Origin: Bradyrhizobium ontarionense
Lineage (GTDB): Bacteria; Pseudomonadota; Alphaproteobacteria; Rhizobiales; Xanthobacteraceae
Length of the DNA stretch: 64,000 nucleotides
Assembly (NCBI RefSeq): GCF_021088345.1
Contig: NZ_CP088156.1
Coordinates: 806,001 to 870,000 of the forward strand
Direction: 5' to 3'
Of this stretch, positions 8,930 to 17,476 are shown piece after piece; the first letter of the stretch is position 1, and each line of letters opens with the position of its first letter. The notes beneath the pieces were generated by a model. The model saw only the letters and a list, made by a program, of their open reading frames with translations, did no database searches and was not told the DNA's origin. A program made the translations under genes and the position numbers.

Positions 8930-9406
8930 CGGTCGAGCCCCAATTTGTTCTTGCCGGACCGCGTTTGGCGGCCGGGATCATTGCATCAGATGGCGACGAC
9001 CGCGAGCCCCCGGGGATGCCGGGAGCTCATCTGCCGCCGCAGTTCAACCGGTCGCCCGGTCCGTCTGTCGTTCAGCCTTGGAAGGCGGAAGCTGCCGCGC
9101 CGTTGTCCGGCGTCTCGCCCGTCTTCCCCTGCCGGCGCGTGCAGCCCGTCCGCTGCCCGCTCCGTCTGTTTCTCAACGCACCACACTCAACGCGTCACGC
9201 GTGCCATCCTGCTCCGTCGTCCCTGCAGGGGAGCCCCCACATCTAGTGGGGTCCCAGGCGGACCATGGCTGCACGACCGCCCCAGCGCGGGACAGACGAG
9301 GCCGCGCACGCCGGGCCAGGTGGCCGGAAGCGTGATCGTCCTCGAACCCTCTGAGGGAAGCGGCCGGCCAGACCCGAAACATGACAGTGCGCCGAACCGG
9401 GCCGGA
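8930..9406 (-). other. long untranslated leader of nrdJ
   Basis: About 470 bases separate the proposed promoter from the nrdJ start. The stretch is GC-rich, and I see no convincing reading frame on either strand. I looked for the conserved parts of a cobalamin riboswitch (the GCCACTG core and the AGYCxGGAGACC box) and did not find them. A palindrome CCCCAC-ATCTA-GTGGGG lies inside at 9235-9251. Confidence 0.4.
9235..9251 (-). promoter_or_regulatory. third NrdR-like box in nrdJ leader
   Basis: CCCCAC and GTGGGG flank ATCTA as a perfect inverted repeat. On the minus strand CCACTAGATGTGG matches about 10 of the 16 positions of the NrdR consensus (acaCwAtATaTwGtgt), including the CTA core. It is far from the tandem pair and may be a coincidental palindrome. 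Confidence 0.35.
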
Positions 9407-9476
9407 AGCTAGGACGACTCCGCTTCCCCCGTCAAGAACTAGTGGGGGTTCCCTAACCAAACACTAAATATGGGGG
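9407..9476 (-). promoter_or_regulatory. nrdJ promoter overlapped by tandem NrdR boxes
   Basis: Box A (9461-9476, plus-strand ACACTAAATATGGGGG) matches the NrdR consensus at about 12 of 16 positions. Box B (9430-9445, minus-strand CCACTAGTTCTTGACG) keeps the C-T-A / T-T-G core. Their centres are 31 bases apart, three helical turns, as is usual for NrdR tandem sites. A candidate -35 TTGACG (9430-9435) lies inside box B, and a candidate -10 CTAGCT (9407-9412) follows at 17 bases. NrdR binding would therefore block RNA polymerase. Matches were counted by eye. Positions 9477-9764 hold no gene. Confidence 0.5.
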
Positions 9477-9764
9477 AAAGTACGGGATAACCAGGGCGTG
9501 TGCCGGTATCGTGATGGCCGTAACTATCGGCGAGTCCTCGCGGATTCGAAACCGAAAAAATTTGTGCGGCGGCCTGTCCACAGGGCTTCGTCCCGCTGTT
9601 CACAGGGGCAAATTTATTCGCGTGCAAATCGCGGGTTTGGCTTGCATCGGCGGGACTCACGGGCGCTTGCGGGAGGGGCGCGGGGCAGGCATGCCCCACA
9701 ATCCCTGGTGGGACCGGGAAAACGCCGGCAAGCTGGCCCTCCCACAGACGGCGCCGGTGATTCC

Positions 9765-10658
9765 ATGACAGACACACATAAGGCCAGCGGGCGAATCGCG
9801 CCCGCCGGGCTGATGTTCCTTGCCATCACCTCGCTCGGCTGGGGCTTCAACTGGCCGGTCACCAAGCACCTCGTCGGCGTGCTGCCGCCTTTGACCCTGC
9901 GCGGCTCCACCGGCATGGTCGGCGCAGCCCTCCTGGCGCTGCTCGCGCTCGTCAGCAGCCAGAGCCTGGCCGTGCCGCGCGAGGTCTGGCCGCGGCTCGT
10001 GCTGGCCGGCCTGCTCAACGTCACGGCGTGGATGGTGCTGATGGGGCTGGCGCTGCTGTGGCTGCCGGCCGGCGAGGCGGCCCTGATCGCCTATACGATG
10101 CCGGTGTGGGCCTCGCTGCTGGCCTGGCCGATCCTCGGCGAGCGGCCGACGGCCTTGCGTGTGCTGGCGCTGGTGATGGCGTTCGCGGGGCTCGGCGCGA
10201 TCATGGGCGCCAACGGGCTGTCGGCGAGCCGCGACAAGCTGCCGGGCATCCTGATGGTGCTGGGCGGCGCGTTCGGCTTCGCGCTCGGCACGGTCATGGC
10301 CAAGAAGCTGCCGATCAGGCTGCCGCCGCTGTCGGCGGCGGCCTGGCAGATCGGGGTCGGCTGCGTGCCGATCGTGCTGGTCGGATTCGCCGTCGAGCAT
10401 TCCGACTGGACGAAGCTCGATTCTCTCGACTGGGCGCTGATGTTCTATTCCACCGTGATCCAGTTCTGCGTCGCCTATGTCGCCTGGTTCGCGGCGCTGT
10501 CGCGGTTGCCCGCGTCGGTGGCGGCGATCGGCACCATGGCGGTGCCGGTGATCGGTGTCGTCGCCTCGGCGATCGCGCTGCGCGAGCCGCTCGGGGCAGG
10601 GCAGCTGGCAGCGCTCGCCTTCACGCTCGCGGCGGTGGCGCTGGCGACGCGGGGCTGA
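9765..10658 (+). CDS. EamA/DMT-family transporter
   Basis: This 297-residue inner-membrane protein has about ten hydrophobic segments arranged as two EamA repeats (about 12-145 and 158-293). LGWGFNWPVTKHLVGVLPP is typical of the first helix and loop, and LREPLGAGQL of the last pair. Members export or import small metabolites, often amino acids or nucleotide derivatives, and the substrate here cannot be told. The frame is open upstream, but the ATG at 9765 (MTDTHKASG) gives a normal short cytoplasmic N-terminus. It transcribes away from nrdJ and stands alone, converging on the histidine kinase gene. Confidence 0.9.
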   Translation: MTDTHKASGRIAPAGLMFLAITSLGWGFNWPVTKHLVGVLPPLTLRGSTGMVGAALLALLALVSSQSLAVPREVWPRLVLAGLLNVTAWMVLMGLALLWLPAGEAALIAYTMPVWASLLAWPILGERPTALRVLALVMAFAGLGAIMGANGLSASRDKLPGILMVLGGAFGFALGTVMAKKLPIRLPPLSAAAWQIGVGCVPIVLVGFAVEHSDWTKLDSLDWALMFYSTVIQFCVAYVAWFAALSRLPASVAAIGTMAVPVIGVVASAIALREPLGAGQLAALAFTLAAVALATRG

Positions 10659-10694
10659 GCGCCCGTACGCTCCATCGGGACTTGTCCGGCTCCG

Positions 10695-13028
10695 TCATGG
10701 ATTGTTCCGCCGACCAGACGCCGCGCCCATCGAGGTATGGCTCTCAGTTCGCTCGCGCGGGCCAGCGGAAGACGGCGCCGGGGCATCGCGCCCGTCGAGC
10801 AGGGCCAGCCGCACCATCTGGGCGAGCTCGGACTTGCGATAGGGCTTCGTGAGCAGAAGCGCGCTATGATCGATGCGGCCGTGCTCGACCATGGCATTGT
10901 CGGTGTAACCGGACGTGTACAGCACCTTGGTGCCCGGCCGTTGTCGGAGCGTTTCCTCCGCGAGTTCCTTGCCGTTGATGCCGCCGGGCATGATCACATC
11001 AGTGAAGAGCAGATCGAAGGGGTGTCCGGCTTCCATCTTGGCCAGCGCCTCGACGCCGGTCGACGCGGTGATCGTCTTGTAGCCCAGGCTCTGCAGCTGC
11101 GAGACGACGAAATCCTGCACCAGCGGATCGTCCTCGACGACGAAGATCGTTTCCTCGCCGCGCAGCGGCTGCGGCTCGGGTACAGCGGGGCTTGCGGCCT
11201 GGCCCTTGGGCGCGGGGATGTAGAGCCGGATCGTGGTGCCCTTGCCCTCCTCGCTGTAGATCTTGATGTGACCACCGGATTGCTTGATGAAGCCATAGAC
11301 CATGCTGAGGCCGAGGCCCGAGCCCTTGCCGGCTTCCCTGGTCGTGAAAAAGGGCTCGAAGGCGCGATCGCGGACCTCGGTCGACATGCCGGTGCCGGTG
11401 TCGCTGACGGCGACCATGACGTAGGGACCGGGAACCACGCCGGCATTGGCTGCGGCATAGGTTTCGTCGAGCACGACCCGGCGCGATTCCAGCAGCAGCC
11501 TGCCGCCATTGGGCATCGCGTCGCGGGCGTTGATGGCCATGTTGACGAGCGAATTGGCGAGCTGGGCCGAGTCAATATGGGCGATCAGCTCTTCCTCTTC
11601 GAGGATCGAATTGATCTCGATCTGCTCGCCGAGCGTGGGGCGCAACAGCTTGGCGATGTCGAGGATGGTGCTGTTCACGTCGCTGTCGCGCGGGTGCAGC
11701 GGCTGCTTGCGCGCGAAGGCGAGCAGATGCCGGATCAGCTCGCTGCAGCGGTCCGCGGCCTGCCCGATCAGTGCGGCCGTCGCGGCAGCGGCCGGACGGT
11801 CTCTGACCTCGTCGGCAAGGGTTTCGATCGTGCCGGTGATGATCGTGAGCATGTTGTTGAAATCGTGCGCGACGCCTCCGGTGAGCTTGCCGATCGCGTC
11901 GAGTTTCTGTGCCTGATGCAGCAGACGCTCGGTTTCGTGCGCCATGGTGATGTCGTGATAGACCATGGCTGCGCCGGTGATGCGTCCGTTCGCATCGCGC
12001 AGCGGGCGCCCGCTCACCATCAGCCGCAGTGTCTCGCCGCGATCCTGCAGGTGGACGATGAGTTCGCGGCGGTCGAACGTCTCTCCACGCAACGCCCGCG
12101 GCGTCGGCAGATCCTGGTCCGCGACCAGCGTAAGGCCCTCGTTCTCGTAGACGCAAAGGCTTGCACGAACGTCGGACAACTTCCTGCCGGGACGATAGCC
12201 GAGCAGGCGTTCCACGGCAGGATTTGAGAACACGACGCCGTCCGCGGCGTCGATCACGAGGACGCCTTCCGCCATGCTGTTGAACGTGCTCTGCAGGATC
12301 TCCACCGAGTGGCGCAGCTTTTCGTGGGCCGCAACCAGATCGAGATGCTGCTGCTCGGCCTTTTCTGCCAGCGAACTCGCTTCGGCCTCGGACCGGACCA
12401 GCGAGGCGCGCAGCCTCCGGTCATCGAGATAGGCACGCCGGATGACGTATCCGGCGATCGCCAGCAGGAGTGCCAGGCCGCACAAGTCGATCGTGAGCAG
12501 CAGCGAGCCGGTGGCCTTCGACGTCGCCGAGCGCTGCGCGAGCAGTTGGCGCTGGTCGGCAATGAAGCGATCGAGGTTTGCCGTGATCGCCGCCATCGTG
12601 GTCGGGCCTTCGGACCTGATTCCGAGCGCCTGGAGCCCTGCGCGATCCGACGCGGCGCGCAGGCGGATCAATTCCGCTGCGAGTGCGACCCTCCGCCCGA
12701 TGAGCGTCTCGGTCTGGGCGAGAAGCTCGACTGATTTGGGGCTGTCGCTTACGGCCCGCTGCAGATCGGCCAGCGCCGGCGGAAGCTTCGCGCTGACTTC
12801 GGCGAACTCGGCGCGAAACTGCTCAGCGTCGGTGAGAGCGAAGCCGCGCGAGGAGGCCTCCGCTTCGCGCAGCAGCAGGCGCAGATCGGACGTTTTCTGC
12901 AAGATATCGAGAGACGAGTCGACCCAGGCGGCGTCGTGGCGGGACTTGATGTCCAGCGCCGTGGACGCGGCGCCGATCGCCAGCAGCGTTCCAAGACCGA
13001 GCGCCAGGGCAAGACGCTGACGAATCAT
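10695..13028 (-). CDS. hybrid sensor histidine kinase (CHASE3-like, PAS, REC)
   Basis: This 777-residue protein has a first membrane helix (about 5-25), a helical periplasmic CHASE3-like sensor (28-170) and a second helix (175-196). A short coiled coil (205-245), a PAS domain (248-360), and HisKA with the phosphorylated histidine in GGVAHDFNN (His388) follow. Next is a HATPase_c domain with NARDAMPNGG, DTGTGM and GSGLGLSMVYG, then a receiver domain (about 635-755) with EDD near its start and TDVIMPGG holding the phospho-aspartate. HisKA of this type with a fused receiver is common in rhizobia. No response regulator is adjacent, so it probably feeds a remote HPt protein or regulator. The signal is unknown. 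Confidence 0.94.
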   Translation of the reverse strand: MIRQRLALALGLGTLLAIGAASTALDIKSRHDAAWVDSSLDILQKTSDLRLLLREAEASSRGFALTDAEQFRAEFAEVSAKLPPALADLQRAVSDSPKSVELLAQTETLIGRRVALAAELIRLRAASDRAGLQALGIRSEGPTTMAAITANLDRFIADQRQLLAQRSATSKATGSLLLTIDLCGLALLLAIAGYVIRRAYLDDRRLRASLVRSEAEASSLAEKAEQQHLDLVAAHEKLRHSVEILQSTFNSMAEGVLVIDAADGVVFSNPAVERLLGYRPGRKLSDVRASLCVYENEGLTLVADQDLPTPRALRGETFDRRELIVHLQDRGETLRLMVSGRPLRDANGRITGAAMVYHDITMAHETERLLHQAQKLDAIGKLTGGVAHDFNNMLTIITGTIETLADEVRDRPAAAATAALIGQAADRCSELIRHLLAFARKQPLHPRDSDVNSTILDIAKLLRPTLGEQIEINSILEEEELIAHIDSAQLANSLVNMAINARDAMPNGGRLLLESRRVVLDETYAAANAGVVPGPYVMVAVSDTGTGMSTEVRDRAFEPFFTTREAGKGSGLGLSMVYGFIKQSGGHIKIYSEEGKGTTIRLYIPAPKGQAASPAVPEPQPLRGEETIFVVEDDPLVQDFVVSQLQSLGYKTITASTGVEALAKMEAGHPFDLLFTDVIMPGGINGKELAEETLRQRPGTKVLYTSGYTDNAMVEHGRIDHSALLLTKPYRKSELAQMVRLALLDGRDAPAPSSAGPRERTESHTSMGAASGRRNNP

Positions 13029-13429
13029 CCACGTATCTCGATCATCGGCATACCCGTCCGCTACCCTCCGGATTCACGCGAGGGTCTCGCGCTGCCGGTG
13101 CTCGAATACACCTGGGTTCGAAGCGACGATGGTGTGTTTGCAAGGCGCGCCTCTCTAATTAGTCGAATTCCCGGCGCGGCCGACGGCGGCAGGCGCAACA
13201 CCGGCTCGCCGCGATTTGTGCGGCGCGGATCTGCGGAAAACGGTCCGTTCATTTTGCAGAGATCGATGTCCTCGCCAGCGGCCCGTCCGGGCAGAATCAC
13301 AAGCGTAAATAATGGACCGGAACGTGCAATACATCTGCACGCCGGGGGGCACAATGTGGAAATTTCTGTTCGGAAATCGGCTGAAGAATGCGGCTGCTAG
13401 CAACTAGCAACCCTGATTTGCCTCGTGAC
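13029..13429. other. gene-free stretch
   Basis: This stretch of about 400 bases lies upstream of the histidine kinase and downstream of the BA14K gene. I see no coding frame with good codon use, no repeat and no RNA gene. It presumably holds the kinase promoter. Confidence 0.4.
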
Positions 13430-13461
13430 GGAGGCGGCGAGGTGGATACCTCGCCGCCTCC
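13430..13461 (-). terminator. hairpin terminator after BA14K gene
   Basis: GGAGGCGGCGAGGT (13430-13443) pairs perfectly with ACCTCGCCGCCTCC (13448-13461) around GGAT, 26 bases past the stop of the minus-strand gene. There is no clear U tract. Confidence 0.6.
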
Positions 13462-13487
13462 GAAGGAGATCGTGCGGACGCTATGTC

Positions 13488-14177
13488 TTACGGGCAGGGA
13501 TGACGAAGCCCGTCATAGCCGAGGTAGGTGCCGGACGCCGGATCATAGGAGCGGTAACGCTGTGCGCAGTAGCTCGGGTCAACTCCCTCGCCCCCCACGA
13601 CGGCAACAGGTGCCGAGTCGTCATAGTACGAGTCGTCGGCGTAGTAATCCTGTCCGTAGTAATAGGGATCGTTGTAGTAGGCATAGGAGCCGCCCAGCGC
13701 GCCGCCCACGACGGCACCTGCGGCCACGCCTGGCCAGAACCCGCCACCGCGGTGGTGCCAGCCACCGCCGTGTCCGCCACGCCAGCCGCCGCCACCATTC
13801 CAATTGCCACCGCCAAAACCGCGGCCGCCGCCGTTGTTCACGGCGACGTTGGCTCCAGGCCCCGGACCTCGACTAGCAAAGGCTGCGCCGCCGCCCATTC
13901 CGCCGCGCGACGCGAACCCTCCGCCACCGCCGAAGCCGCCATGGCTGCCGGCAAACCCACCGCCGCCCGGCCCGCCGCGGCCGCCGCCACCGATGGCTGC
14001 GCCGCCGCCGCCCGGGGCGCCGCGGCCGCCACCACCACCCATGGCTGCGCCGCCACCGCCGCCCGGACCGCCGCCGCCATGGCCACCGGGTCCTTGTGCG
14101 AAGCTCGTCGTCGCTGCTGCCAGCGGCAGAATCAGCGCTACGGCCGCTGCCGCGCTCAATCTCTTCAGGTTGTTCAT
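13488..14177 (-). CDS. glycine-rich secreted BA14K-family protein
   Basis: This 229-residue protein has a signal peptide (MNNLKRLSAAAAVALILP... to SFAQ). A long Gly-rich region (about 27-150) follows with repeated GGGG, GRG and GGF units. Next come a hydrophobic glycine-rich stretch (PGVAAGAVVGGALGG) and a tyrosine/aspartate-rich segment. It ends in a C-terminal BA14K motif (YCAQRYRSYDPASGTYLGYD with HPCP). BA14K proteins are alphaproteobacterial surface or periplasmic proteins, and one Brucella member is immunoreactive with lectin-like activity. The start at 14177 is preceded by GGAG, whereas the open frame beginning upstream would bury the signal peptide. The Gly-rich region is likely flexible and repeat-prone. 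Confidence 0.85.
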   Translation of the reverse strand: MNNLKRLSAAAAVALILPLAAATTSFAQGPGGHGGGGPGGGGGAAMGGGGGRGAPGGGGAAIGGGGRGGPGGGGFAGSHGGFGGGGGFASRGGMGGGAAFASRGPGPGANVAVNNGGGRGFGGGNWNGGGGWRGGHGGGWHHRGGGFWPGVAAGAVVGGALGGSYAYYNDPYYYGQDYYADDSYYDDSAPVAVVGGEGVDPSYCAQRYRSYDPASGTYLGYDGLRHPCP

Positions 14178-14368
14178 CGATGTCGCTCCATCAGGGGGGG
14201 AAAGTGATCTAACCGCAGGCAGGGGATGTCGTTCCCCCGGCGGACCTCTGACGTGACGCAAGACAGGCAGGCGCACGGATATGGTTGGGACCCTGAGGCG
14301 GGCAACACTGGACAAGTCGTGGGCGGGGTGGCATCAGAGCCGGACCGTCACAACATCGGCCCGAGCGC

Positions 14369-14779
14369 ATGAAACAGTTTTTTCTCAAGCTCTTCACGTG
14401 GTGGAACGGCCAGACCTTCGGCACGCAGCTGTGGACCTGGCGTTTCGGCGAGCTGGTGGGACAGGACGCGCAGGGCAACCGCTATTATCGGACTGCCGGC
14501 GGCAAGATTGATCCGGTGCTGCATTTCGAGCGTCGTTGGGTGATCTATAACGGTCTGGCTGAAGCCAGCCGCATTCCGCCCGACTGGCATGGCTGGATGC
14601 ATCACACGGTCGACGTGCCGCCGACGCAGGACGGCTACAAGCCGCGCGAGTGGGAAAAGCCGCATCAGCCCAACCTGACCGGCACGCCGCTCGCCTATCG
14701 TCCGGCCGGCTCGACCCTGGCCAGCGGCCGCCGTCCGAAGGCAACCGGCGATTATCAGCCCTGGACGCCGGGCAGCTGA
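14369..14779 (+). CDS. NADH:ubiquinone oxidoreductase accessory subunit NDUFA12
   Basis: This 136-residue homologue of mitochondrial NDUFA12 (B17.2) is a supernumerary subunit of respiratory complex I found in alphaproteobacteria. Family motifs are GQDAQGNRYYR, RRWVIYNG, ASRIPPDWHGWMHH and PTQDGYKPREWEKPHQPN. It acts on the peripheral arm at the inner membrane and has no transmembrane helix. The gene is transcribed alone and ends at a strong terminator. In related genomes it usually sits near a DUF2155 gene and aat, and here those lie about 13.5 kb further on. Confidence 0.95.
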   Translation: MKQFFLKLFTWWNGQTFGTQLWTWRFGELVGQDAQGNRYYRTAGGKIDPVLHFERRWVIYNGLAEASRIPPDWHGWMHHTVDVPPTQDGYKPREWEKPHQPNLTGTPLAYRPAGSTLASGRRPKATGDYQPWTPGS

Positions 14780-14808
14780 TTCGATTTCTTGTGGATGATC
14801 GCATCAGA

Positions 14809-14840
14809 AGAGGCCGTCCGGAACTTCGGGCGGCCTCTTT
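14809..14840 (+). terminator. Rho-independent terminator of NDUFA12 gene
   Basis: AGAGGCCG (14809-14816) and CGGCCTCT (14831-14838) form the stem, extended inward by CCG/CGG, and are followed by TT. It begins 30 bases after the stop codon. Confidence 0.78.
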
Positions 14841-14866
14841 GCTGTCCGGAACCTGAGCCCGCGGCG

Positions 14867-15562
14867 CTACGTTGCGCTATTCCTGAGAACTGCCGCCGCG
14901 CGCTCCGCCGCCTCGGCCCGCCGCTGCTGGAACGGCGCGATCCGCTCAAGCATCCGTGAAAGCACCTCTGGGGGCGCCGTGTCGGGCGAGCCGGCGGCGA
15001 AAGGCGGGGCGGGGTATTCGAGCCTGAGCTGGATCGCTTCCGCCGTCTGGCGGTCGACCAGCCGCGACACCAGTGTCAGCGCGAAATCGATGCCCGCGGT
15101 GACGCCACCACCGGTGATGCGGTTGCGGTCGATGCAGACCCGTTCGGTGCTGACGGTCGCGCCGAACAGCGGCAGGCACTCGCGCGCACTCCAATGCGTC
15201 GCCGCGCGATAGCCGTCGAGCAGGCCGGCAGCACCGAGCGCAAGCGAGCCCGTGCACACCGACGTGATGTACTTTGCCCCTTCGGCCTGGCGGCGGATGA
15301 AGCCGAGGACCTCGTCGTCGTCGAGGATCGCATCGACGCCGAAGCCGCCGGGAATGCAGATCACGTCAGTTTGCGGACACTCGGCGAAGGTCGTGGTCGG
15401 CAACAGCGTGAGAACCGAGTCGGTCGGGATCGGTTCGATTCTCTTCCAGACCAGATGAAGCGTCGCACCGGGCACGCTGGAGAACACCTGAAGCGGCCCG
15501 GTCAGATCGAGCTGCGTGAGGTGGGGAAACAACAAAAGGGCGATCGAAAGCGGTTCGGCCAT
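14867..15562 (-). CDS. DJ-1/PfpI family protein, isonitrile hydratase-like
   Basis: This 231-residue protein begins LSIALLLFPHLTQLDLTGPL, the typical opening of isonitrile hydratase (InhA-type) proteins. It has the nucleophile elbow SVCTGSLALGAAGLLDG with the reactive cysteine and ATHWSARE and GGVTAGIDFAL downstream. In the family these enzymes hydrate isonitriles to N-substituted formamides, though many members are uncharacterised. The ATG at 15562 is preceded by AGGGA. An upstream in-frame ATG would add 43 residues without homology. It is divergent from a GlxA-type regulator 112 bases away, which probably controls it. Confidence 0.85.
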   Translation of the reverse strand: MAEPLSIALLLFPHLTQLDLTGPLQVFSSVPGATLHLVWKRIEPIPTDSVLTLLPTTTFAECPQTDVICIPGGFGVDAILDDDEVLGFIRRQAEGAKYITSVCTGSLALGAAGLLDGYRAATHWSARECLPLFGATVSTERVCIDRNRITGGGVTAGIDFALTLVSRLVDRQTAEAIQLRLEYPAPPFAAGSPDTAPPEVLSRMLERIAPFQQRRAEAAERAAAVLRNSAT

Positions 15563-15674
15563 GGGCGTGTCCCTACGAGAAAGGTTGACGCCGGCGATCC
15601 TGCATGATGGAGTTGGCGTCTGATATGCCAAAGTTCCCTCTATTTCGGACATTGGGTCGGAGGCCTCGACCGAG

Positions 15675-16622
15675 ATGATCGGCGTCCTCATCTTTCCTGA
15701 CTTCCAGTTGCTCGACGCCGCGGGACCGATCTCGGTGTTCGAGATCGCTGCGTGCTATGCGCATGCCGCACCGACGATTCGCGTGGTCGCGGCCGCACCC
15801 GGGCCGGTGCGCTCCTCGTCGGGTGTGGAAATGCTGGCGCGCAAGTTCGGCCCCGTCTCGGCGTTCACCACGCTGCTGATCGCCGGCGGCGACGGGGTCG
15901 AGGCTGCGAGCCGCAACGCGTGCACCCTCAACTTCGTCCGCAAGGTCGCGCACCGGGGCACCCGCGTGGCCAGCGTCTGCTCCGGCGCGTTCGTGCTCGC
16001 CGAAGCGGGCCTGCTGGACGGGAGGCGTGCGACCACGCATTGGCAGCGCACGCGGCAGTTCCTGCGCACCTATCCGAATGTGCGGCTCGAGCCGGACAGC
16101 ATCTATGTGCGTGACGGCAATTTCTGGAGCTCGGCAGGGATCACGGCCGGCATCGATCTCGCGCTCGCCATGGTCGCCGAGGATCACGGCGAGGAGATCG
16201 CGCAGAAGACGGCGCGCCAGCTCGTGCTCTATCATCGCCGCAGCGGCGGTCAGTCACAATTCTCCTCTCTGCTGGAGCTGAAGGCGCCTGGCGGGCGCTT
16301 CGCCGATCTTCTGACCTGGGCGCGCGAGCATCTCGATGCGCCCTTGACCGTCGAGGACCTGGCCGAGCGTGTCGGCATGAGCGCGCGGCATTTCACCCGC
16401 GCCTTCGTCGCGGAAACGGGCACCACGCCGTCGAAGGCGATCGAACGTCTGCGGCTCGAGGTCGCGCGCGATCGCGTGCAGGCTTCGCACCAGCCGATCG
16501 AGCTGGTCGCCGAAGCCACCGGTTTTCGTGATCCCGAGCGGATGCGGCGCGCCTTCATCCGCGCCTTCGGCCAGCCACCTCAGGCGCTGCGGCGCGCAGC
16601 GCGTACCGTCGCCGCCGGTTGA
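15675..16622 (+). CDS. GlxA-family transcriptional regulator (DJ-1/PfpI plus AraC HTH)
   Basis: This 315-residue protein has an N-terminal DJ-1/PfpI-like domain (1-185: IGVLIFPDFQLLDAAGPISV and SVCSGAFVLAEAGLLDGR). A C-terminal AraC-type DNA-binding domain (about 205-310) has two helix-turn-helix units (LTVEDLAERVGMSARHFTRA and IELVAEATGFRDPERMRRAF). Members sense small metabolites through the N-terminal domain. The neighbour on the other strand encodes the matching enzyme-type PfpI protein, a common pairing in which the regulator controls the divergent gene. Confidence 0.92.
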   Translation: MIGVLIFPDFQLLDAAGPISVFEIAACYAHAAPTIRVVAAAPGPVRSSSGVEMLARKFGPVSAFTTLLIAGGDGVEAASRNACTLNFVRKVAHRGTRVASVCSGAFVLAEAGLLDGRRATTHWQRTRQFLRTYPNVRLEPDSIYVRDGNFWSSAGITAGIDLALAMVAEDHGEEIAQKTARQLVLYHRRSGGQSQFSSLLELKAPGGRFADLLTWAREHLDAPLTVEDLAERVGMSARHFTRAFVAETGTTPSKAIERLRLEVARDRVQASHQPIELVAEATGFRDPERMRRAFIRAFGQPPQALRRAARTVAAG

Positions 16623-16642
16623 TCTGAGTCAGCCGGCAAGAG

Positions 16643-16962
16643 AACTTCGGACGAGTATCCGACGGCCGCTACGATCCCGGCAGCGGCGAATTCCTCACGC
16701 CTGCGGCCAGGCGCGCCGCTACGACGCGTCAGACAACCTCGCGAGCGAGGCCTCGCGGCTTGACGCCCGACGATCTCGTCGACATCGCCGTGGTCAACGG
16801 ACTGCACTTCCACGCCGCCGGCACGGGCGTGGCCTTCCATCTGATCTGAGCCCTGTCGGAATTCGGCCAGGCTCGGCGTGGTCTGCATCGGCCAGATCCA
16901 CGAACGCACAGCTGAATTCTATCGTAGTGCGGTCGAGGTCCTCGATGGGACGCTTGACCACA
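16643..16962 (+). pseudogene. decayed C-terminal fragment of a PGM1-like peptide ligase
   Basis: Three frames joined end to end give SDGRYDPGSGEFLTPA, then RYDASDNL, then GLTPDDLVDIAVVNGLHFHA with GTGVAFHLI. After an in-frame TGA (16846-16848) come ALSEFG and, one base shifted, LGVVCIGQIHERTAEFY with SAVEVLD. This resembles the C-terminal domain of ATP-grasp peptide ligases related to PGM1 (family recalled, not searched). At least three frameshifts and one nonsense change show that the gene is dead. The 5' ATP-grasp part is missing and the fragment abuts the end of the GlxA gene. Confidence 0.5.
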
Positions 16963-17040
16963 ACTTAATCAATTTAAAGTTGTGTATCGACCTGACGTCG
17001 CGCATACTGTTCGCACTGCCCACTCCGAATGGAGGATACG

Positions 17041-17319
17041 ATGCGTGTATTTCTGTCTGTGATTTTGTTGTTGGCGGCTTCGATGGTCGGCCTCGGCAGC
17101 GCCTTCGCCGCGAAGGCGGACGTCACCGGGATGTGCGTCTGCAAGAAGGGCAGCAACGTTCTCAACACCTACAGCGAGACGCAATGCGTGAAGAACGATC
17201 ATGCGGGCTGCACTTCCGTGAAGGTGGCCTGCGTGAACGCCTATGCGACCACATGCTCGACGGCTGGGGGCACGATTTCCCAATCGACAAAGAAATGCAG
17301 CGTCGGCGCGAAGTGCTGA
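17041..17319 (+). CDS. small secreted cysteine-rich protein
   Basis: This 92-residue protein has a clear signal peptide (MRVFLSVILLLAASMVGLGS... to AFA). The mature part of about 68 residues has eight cysteines (CVC, QCV, GCT, ACV, TCS, KCS and the terminal C), implying up to four disulphides. I do not recognise the family. The start at 17041 is fixed by GGAGG six bases upstream, and an earlier in-frame ATG at 17029 would add only four residues. It stands alone between the ligase remnant and an SDR gene, with a more AT-rich region just upstream. Confidence 0.75.
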   Translation: MRVFLSVILLLAASMVGLGSAFAAKADVTGMCVCKKGSNVLNTYSETQCVKNDHAGCTSVKVACVNAYATTCSTAGGTISQSTKKCSVGAKC

Positions 17320-17476
17320 GCGGCCCGATCGAGCAGCCCGCCCCGGGTTGTCTGAACGGCTGAGCTGAGAGGCAGTCCCGCGCGGCGGACATCGGTGCAT
17401 GTCTGTCCGCGTGTTGGCATTGGCAGGCCTGAGACCTATAGTCCGCCCCGCGAAACAAGGGGCAGACCTGGAATCC

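Noticed and set aside
8930..9406. Cobalamin riboswitch before nrdJ
   Set aside because: It was an obvious expectation for a B12-dependent enzyme, but neither the GCCACTG core nor the B12-box pattern could be found. Only a weak GCGCACTGT resemblance near 9385 was seen.
5663..9412. Open frame of over 1200 codons on the plus strand across nrdJ
   Set aside because: It is antisense to the well-supported nrdJ, has low-complexity Arg/Gly/Asp/His-rich composition, and arises from strong G/C third-position bias.
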